The notes under the pieces are model-generated. The model saw only the letters and a program-made list of their open reading frames with translations. It made no database searches and was not told where the DNA came from. Made by a program: the position numbers and the translations under genes. A stretch of DNA of 51,255 nt, from positions 1-51,255 of the forward strand of contig FMEL01000008.1 in the NCBI GenBank assembly GCA_900066355.1, read 5' to 3'. This DNA comes from an uncultured Ruminococcus sp. Its GTDB lineage: Bacteria > Bacillota > Clostridia > Lachnospirales > Lachnospiraceae. Every line of letters begins with the position of its first letter. The stretch's first letter is position 1. Below are positions 40,763 through 49,700 of the stretch, in pieces.

Positions 40763-43700
40763 TCAGCGTACCGTGATTTTACATCTTTTTCTGATTCTTC
40801 CCGCTTTCACCGTAATAACCGCAGTTCCCTTCTTTTTCGCAGTAACTTTTCCCTTTGCTGTAACAGTTGCCACTTTTTTGTTCGAAGAAGTAAACGTTAC
40901 TTTTTCCAGCGAAGTAATCGGAAGAATCCCAGGCACAAGCGTGTATGATTTCTTTCTCCGAATGGTAAGTTTCTTCTGGATTCCCTGAATCTTCGTGGTT
41001 TTCACTGCAGTCTTCTGAACCTTAACAGATATTTTCTTCTTATATCCGCTTCGGAGTGTAATGGTAATCGTCGCTTTTCCATCTTTTTTCGCCGCTTTAA
41101 TCTTTCCTGAAGAATTTACGTTCACAATCTTCTTGTTGCTGGAAGTCCAGGATGCGATTCTGTCTCCTTTTGCAAGTCCGGTCACTTTCAGTTTTGTCGT
41201 ACTCTGACCTCTTCTCAAGACAATACTCGATGCATTTACAGACATGGTCGGACGCAATTTGGCCAGCTGATTTGTTTCTTTTTTGCCGCACCGTGTGCAG
41301 GTTCTCTCCTGACTTCCATATGCCAGTGCCGTAGCTTCCTGAACAGTTTTCATCGGTCCGTCCCACTTATGATTTTCAATTACAAAAGTAATTTCTTTCA
41401 TTCCGAAATAATCACCGATGCCCGTAAGTACGGCTGTTGCTGTTCCGACTTTGACATTATTTCTCCAAGTCACTGTATAATCAGTACTTTGCGAAAGAGC
41501 AGCACCCTGATATGTTACGGTAAATTCCGGACGAATCTCTGCTCCTGTATAACATTTTGCAGAAATCTCACTGATTTCAGCATCTTTGATATTCTGTCGG
41601 AACACCGCATAGAATTCCATATCGTCTTTAAGAATCTGTCCTTCTTCCGCTTCTTTTCCATCGCAGAACCATCCAGCAAATTCACCGTTGCCCTGTGGAG
41701 TCTGAGGTAGTTCCAGAACTTCTCCTGCCTGATAAATATTTTCTTCAAGCAGTTCTCCTTCAGAATAAAAGCTGACTTTCACTTTTTTATCTACGATTAC
41801 TTCATCATGATTATTACTTGAATCGTAATCTGCAGTCTCAGATTCCACTTCTGCAGTAAGTTCCAACTCTGTAGTACCTTCTTTAAAAATATCATTTGAA
41901 AGTTCCAGACGTATGGACTGTTCCTGTCCTGCTTCAAGAATCTCTGTCTTATGCTCCTGAAGAAGTACGCCATCTGCGCGGGCGGCATCGTAAATTTTAA
42001 GGCTTCCCGCTGCCGGCACCTGACTGTTGTTTTTTACTGTTACAACCAGGCTGTTCTTTGCTGCTGTCGTATAAAGCTTTGCAGACACTTCAAGATCTGT
42101 AAGCCCGACTGTAATTTCCGAGAAATTGTTATTATCAGAAACTTCATCAACCACCGCACCATCTTTCATCTCCCATATCTGTAATTTCAATTTTCTGGAA
42201 GAAATATTTTCCGGTATCGGAACATTGACCACAACAGGTATTGTTTCTCCGGCTGTAATCGTTACATCTTTTTCCTCTTCTACCAGTACCTTTTCTGTCT
42301 GATCTGCGCTCTGCATTGTCACCTTATATCCGATCCGACTTACAGATTCGCTTCCTGCATTTCGAATTTTCAGTGTTACCGGAAGAGTTGTTCCCGGCAT
42401 TGCATCTTTCAGTTCAAAAGTAGTTCCGTCAAGTGAAAGATCATGTACTGTACCAACTTTCATCCAGCACAGATTATCTGATGGATTCTCAAAATCCATA
42501 TTACTCTGCATCATGGTAATATAATCTTCATCATCTATTCTGCATACATCAAAACTTGTAATCTGTTCTGTCTGTGCAGTCACCTGAACAGGTGAAGACC
42601 ATCCTCCATTTTGCTTTGTAATACAGAAAATATTCTGTGCATTGTTCTCATCTGCCCCCAGATAGTAGATACGGTTTCCACACGCTTTAAATGTACTGTT
42701 TGTGATCGTCTCTTCTCCTGTAAGAGAAATGCTTTCATTTTCAACAGAGTCACGAAGTTTCAGTGTTCCACTCTGATTCCATACAAAGCCTTTCAGACCT
42801 CCTGATACCTCTTCATTCACATAAACCGCATGTGAACAGCCACCGGCTTCGTTGAAAAGAATATTTCCTTTCAGATCCAGTCCGTATACCGTTCCGTCTG
42901 ATACCGTTGCAGGATCATTATCTCCGTCTACACAGCAGAGAATCACCGCCTGGTCTCCCAGAGTTCCGATACTGATCGTTGAAATATAATTGCTGTTATC
43001 GAGAAGTGTTTTTACTTCACTCCACCGATTACCGTTCTTTACACGGCAGAGAAGTTTATTATTTTTATTCCTGCCGAAAATGCTACTGTCTGTGTTTCCG
43101 ACCCAGGCAATTACTTCCTGTCCGCCGGCTATACCTGTCTTAGGACGAAATGCATATACATCAGAATTTTTCTCTGTTACTTCTTCTGCAGATGTAAATT
43201 TCTCAGTTTCTGCATCATATTTTGCAGTTCTAAGCCCCGTATGTTTTGTCAGTTCTTTTAATGCTGCAGTTTCCTTTGTCAGTTGTTCAGTTGCTTCCTG
43301 ATAGGTAAGATAAATCTCATTTCCATCTGAATAAAGGTTAAAATCAATATCAGCCAGATCATTATCATCGACCGGCCGCGGCTCCTGCCATTTTCCGTCC
43401 TTCCATACAGAATACATGAGTCTTCCCATATTGTAGACATCTGTCGTACCATCATCATATCTGAATACCATCACCGATGTGTCTCCGGCGGACGCGATCT
43501 GTGGTGCCATTCCTCCATAGGTGTCTGTCAACAGTGATTTGATCTCATCCGAAGATTCCTCACTGCCTTTCCACTGTGACTGTTTTTTAAGATACGATCT
43601 GTCTGTTTCTGAATAGCTGTCTTCATCATACAGAACATCTGCGTACATCAAACACTCAGCCGCACTTTTCTGCTGGTTATTTCGTGTATAAAGATACCAC

Positions 43701-46700
43701 GTATTCTGTTTGAATGTTTTCGACGTCTCCGCAGAACCAAAATAAGCTTTTACGCCCAGTGAACCGGTCAAAGTCGCTGCATTCAGTCCCGGATCCCCGT
43801 TGGTGCTTGCAAGATAAAACTGCAGATCTAGGGATGCATTTCCTGTAACTCCGGCAGCTGTGATACCGCTGAATCCAACACCAAACAGAGCATCCACAGA
43901 TGGTTTAAAATCAAATGCCAGCGTTCCTGTGAGATTGCTCGTCTCAATATTATATGTTGCCGTCGCAGAAAGTTCTCCGCTTCCGCTGAATTTGATTTCT
44001 ATTACCATCGGAATACTGAATGCCGTAGGAATCGTCCAACCATATTGTGCAGATGCTTTCACCATAACGCACAAATAACCTTTCAACTGCGTCACATTGC
44101 CAGAAGACAGTTTTCCCTCAAAATATCCGATCGCAGTAAGCTCTGGTTTCTTTATGTCCCAGCCGCCAACAGACATCCGGTTTTTCTGCTTACAATATTG
44201 ATCATATTTAGCATTCAGATCCGCTACATCCCTGGAACCAAATTCATAGTTCTCCTTCATTGAGGAAATCCACTTCTTAAATGCCTCCCGCTCTTTCTCT
44301 GCTGAAAAAACACCTTTCTTCACATTGATGCCAAGATGCATCGTCTGTTTTTCTGCATCAACTTCAAAATCAACCGGCAATGTCGGTAATCCCAATGAAA
44401 GATTCATACCGCCCAGGAACGGGACATCATCATCCACTGTAACAGCTGATTTTCTTCCCAGACTGAGTGTATTGTTTGTAGATGGCGCTTCCACAATTTC
44501 AAGGTTGAGCAACGTTCTTACATATTTTGTCTTATCATTGGCATCATAATAATTTCGTACATGAATGCCCTTTCCTGTTCCGAACTTTCCAGGGCTCAGT
44601 TTAAATACACCTTTTTGATCCGCCTCTGCAATCTTCGTGGTATTCTGCCACAATTCCAGTCTTTCTCCATCCAGGTTTCCGGATGCTGTCTCACATGTAA
44701 TCGTAAAATCAAGCTTTGCATCTGACGAAAACCGTTTGGCATGCTTCAGAAGATCCACTTTTGCCGATGGCAGAGCCTCGTATCCATTTATGGTGCAGTA
44801 AGCTTTCGTCAGCATATGGCCTTCCTGCGAAGTTTTATAAAGCGTGATAATGTCGTACCCGGCCTTACTTATGTCATAATTGAGATTTTTGAATGTCACA
44901 TACCCCTTTTTCTCAACTGTAACACCAACAAGTCCCACTGTAGCTGCTTTAAATACAGCATCACCTTCAGCATCTGTTTTTACTGTTTCAGATCCGGTCG
45001 TATCCTTTCTGGTCACCCTGGCGCCTTCGACCGGATTGCCGGCATTGTCCACAATACGAAAACCATATTCATCTGGTTTCAACTTTACAAGCAAAGTCGC
45101 CGCACCACCCGGCTCATCACTCCAGGATGCATACCAGGTCATACTCTTCGATGCAAGTGTCCTGTGTGTCAGCTGGGTTCCTGTTCCGTCCTCATTTTCA
45201 AACCATCCGTTAAAATATTGTCCGTCTTTAGTCGGAATTGCCGGAAGCTGTATCCTCGTACCTTTCTTGATGTCTACCATCGAAGCCACAGGAGAACCGC
45301 CTCTTGAATCGAATCGATAAGTAACAGTATCCCTCGCCTCTTCAAAATAATCCAGATCTTCTTTGATAATTTCTACTTCCAGTCCATAGGTATGCTGCGC
45401 ATCATAAAATGCTTCCTCAAGCTTCGCATTTCTGTCTTCCAGCTCTTCATCTTCATTAAGATAATTATCAACCGAATCTTCATAATGATATACAAGTTTG
45501 TCCCCGATCGCCATAACTTCCAGACTGTCTTCTGTAATGGAAACTCCCTTCTTTGAACCATTCTTATAATAGATTACGCTGTTCAGAATCCCCGGTGTAT
45601 TGACTCTCGGAAGATAGCGTTCCACATTTGCCTTATTCTCAAGATCTACATCATAATAAAAACTTCCGTCTTTTAATTTGTTCGCCACATGCGCAGTCAG
45701 CTTCATTCCCTGCAGGCCATATACTCTGATTGAATCTTCTGATTCAAAATGCGCAGTGACCGGACGGTTAAATTCAGACAGAATTCCCGAATAATCCGCA
45801 GACAGCTGATATTCACCAAGCTCGTCTCCGCGGAGGATCCATTCAATTGTCTTCGTCGTCTGGCCAGGTATCTCCGGAACAGACACATGTGCACTGTTCT
45901 CGGTGCCTGATGTAGTCTCGGCAATAGCAAGTCCCTTTGGAACATTCAATGTAATTTCATTATCCAGCATACTGAATTCTGAAGATGCATTATTCATAAT
46001 ATGAAGTTTTACATCAAAGAACTCTTTCAGTGCCGACACACCAATCGGAATGTCCAGATAGATCACTGACAGCTTCTTTACAGAAGAGGCATCATCACCC
46101 CCATTGCCGCCTCCCCAGCTGCCTCCGCCGGAACCACCGCTTCCTGCGCCGGAACCTGACCATACAACATGAGGAATCAGTGCTCTTTTTCCGGATGATG
46201 TATCAACGATGACCGGGCTGGCATTTTCCCATCCGGTTACCGGGTTAAATATAATCTTACTCTTAACCGTTTCCGTGCCATATTTCAGCCTTACATTCAC
46301 GGTAACCATGTACTGGTTTTCAGGATCAGAAATTTCAATTCCTGCCGCTTTGATTTCATCAAAGTTCATTCTCCTGATGTCGAATTTGCCCTCTACGATC
46401 GGCTGTTCTACAAGAGTCATAGTAACTTCTATTGTCTGCGCCGCCGTGATCACAACTTCTTTTTTGACCGGAAGATATTCGTTATTTCCTTTGATACAGC
46501 CAACTGCATGTGTTCCCGCATTTGCTGTTATGACAGCTTCTCCGCTTCCGTTCGTCCTTCGTACAAACTGATTTTCACTTCCGAGATCAAAATATACTTC
46601 GGCACCACTTAAAGCCTGACCATCTGCATTTCTGACTTTTACCTTAAGAGTACCCAGCATATTTCTTTCTTTTACAGTAATTTCTTTTTCAGTCTCTGAC

Positions 46701-49700
46701 GAATTTCCATCTTTATCAACAACCGTAAGTCTGACCTTATATGTGCCTGCTTCGCTGTATTTATGGACTGCTTTCGCACCTGCTGCCTTTTCAGTATTAT
46801 CTCCAAAATCTATTTCATATGAAATGATTCCTGTATCATCTGATGAAAGGGAAGCATCAAACAGATACTCCACATTCTGCTCCATAATGCTCTCACAGTT
46901 CAGTACTGCTTTCGGGCTGCTCCTGTCCAGAAGTATTACCTGCTCATCTGCAGTTCGGAATGAAGTATTTCCGATTGCATCTACAGCTTCAACTTTATAC
47001 TCCAGAACAGTGCGGTTTAACGGAAGATTCCAGTCATCGCAGGAATAATCTTTCTGGCCGCTTACCACCTGCCGCTGTGCGATTAGATTCCAGTCTGCCT
47101 TATCTTCTCTTCTGTAAATTCGGAATCCGATCAGGTCATCCGGAAGTTCTGCATTCCAGGTAAGTGTTACCTTCTCTTCCTCTCCTTCCTGATATACGGA
47201 TGATACTTTATTCAGCTTCGGCGCAGTCAGGTCTACTGTGTATTTCACCACTGTCGGTTCACAGGTATTTCCTGCTACATCCGTTGCACCTGCTCTTACT
47301 TCGATCACATCGCCGTCGTTCATTTTTTCTACAGGAAGTGTTGCATTTACCGTTACGTTCCAGTCATTTATTTCTTTTTTCTCTGTCAGCTTCTGATACG
47401 TTTCATCTTTTTCGGGTTTCCACTCAAGCTTTACTGAGGAAAGCAGCCGGTTATCCTGCACCAGTACACTGATATTTTTAAAGTTATCTCCAATCTTTGA
47501 ACCATTATCCGGATAGAAGCTTACGATCTCCGGTTTTTCTGTATCCGCCAAAACGCTGACCGGCTCTTCCATTTCTTCTGAAGACTCACTGACATTTCCT
47601 GCCTGATCTGTTACTTTCAGACGATATCTGTACTGTGTGTTTTCTTTTACGTCTCTGTCAATATAATTGAGCTGATAAAGACCTTCTGCAATCTTGCTGT
47701 ATTCTCCATCATTTTCCTGGCGGAAAACCTGATATGCATCAATGTCTTCTTCCTGCCCCTGCTTCCAGTTTATTTCAATATAACCATTATTTCCTTCCAC
47801 GCTACTGATTTCCGGTGCTTTCGGCGGAGTATGATCAATACTGTACTGGATAAATGGTGCTTTCGCCCCAGTCTCACTTTCATGTCCGGAGAAATCTTCT
47901 GCGACTGCACGGAAATAAATCATTCCATCTTCATGGTCTTTGACCATAAGTGTACATTCCGCTGTAACAGTCGTCTGTGGTGTATCAAATTCTTTTACTT
48001 CCTGTGTAAGCCAGGCCTGACCGTCATCTGAAATCTGGAATGAAATCTTTTGGATTCCGTAATCATCTTTTGCCGTTGCCGAAACAGGAATCTCCTGACT
48101 GTATGTTCCCGGCTTTGGATTTAGTTCCGTGATCACCGGATTGTTGTCATCTGCCTTTGTAAGAAGTGTGATTCCTTTTTCCGGTTCCGCACCTCTGTTT
48201 CCAAGCTGATCATATGCGATCACTCTGTATGTATATGGAGTTGCCGGTACCAGACCATAAATATTCATGCCCAACGTATCATTCACATCACCGATGGCAT
48301 TCCATTCACCGTCAATCAACTGCTCAACACGGAAAAATGCGACATCTTCCTCCGGTACATTATCCCAGACAAGTGTTGCCGTCACAGAAGTAGTCACGCA
48401 TTCCTCTTCTCTTAATCCGACCTCAGACGGACCCACGTTGTCAATTTCATACTGACAGGTAAACGGATCACTTTCATTTCCACTCGTATCAACAGCAAGT
48501 CCTTTTATCCAGAGTTTTCCTGAGGCTGTTTTTGAAGTATCATAATCCGCACTGGCAAAATCCTTCTTCGCAGAAGATATGAGTGTCCAGTTTTCGCCAT
48601 CCTCTGATGCATAAATCTGTATTTCTCTGACAGCTACATTGTCTTCAGCCTGTACACCCAGAGAAATGTTTCCACTGATCCTGCTTCCTGATGCCGGAAT
48701 CATTTTGAGAATTCGTGGTTGCTCTGTATCTGAAACAGGACTTGCAGACACAATTTCAGATGGCAGACTTTCTACGCCCAAATCGTTCACACTCGTCACA
48801 TAATACAGATAGGAACGTTCTGCTTTCACAGATCTGTCTATATAATTTAAAGTTTCTCTTTCATTGATGTAGCCGATAATTCTGAAATCAGAATCTCCCT
48901 GTGCTTTACGGTAAACACGATACTTTGTTGTGTTAATCTCAGAGGCCATCAGCCAGCTGACGTTAATCCCATCAGTTGATCCGACTGCCATAACACCCTC
49001 GATCTGATGTGGTCTTGATTTGTCCACCGTTATAATCTGTTCTGTCTCCGCAGATTCACCGTCTCCGTCCGTAAGAACAAATACAACTGTATATTCCCCG
49101 GATTCCATCTCATCAAGATTCCATTTCAAGCTGTATCTGGCGGTTTTTCTGCTGTTGTTTGTGGATGTGATTTCTCCCACACCCATTAATATTTTTCTTC
49201 CCGTACTGTTTTTGTAATAGAAAACACCTGTCGTCTCTTTTGCACCAAGCGACTGCAGATTTCCGCTGTTTGTCACTTCTGCATAAACAGTGTTTCTGGA
49301 AAGTCCGACTCTGCCCGTCTTATCATTTGTATAAATTCGTCTGACTTCAGGAGCAGCCGTAACTGCAGTTATCTGCGCAAATTCAGATTTTCTTCCATCT
49401 GTCAGGCAGCCGCGGACATAATACGTATGAGACTCTCCAATCTCCAACTGTTCATCTGTATAAGAAGCATCTTTTAATACTTTTTCAGTAAGAAGATTTT
49501 CCTCTTCTGTTCCGTCTCTGTACACCTGATATCCGTCCAGCAGATCATTCTGTACCGGGTTCCATGTCAGATGTACGGTATGGCTGTATACGTTTGCAGC
49601 TTTCAGATCAGCCGGCGGAAGTTCCCACATATCCGTACACCACTCCACAGAATCAGGTACCAGTCCGGCATATGCACTCTGGTATGTCTTCAGTACATCC

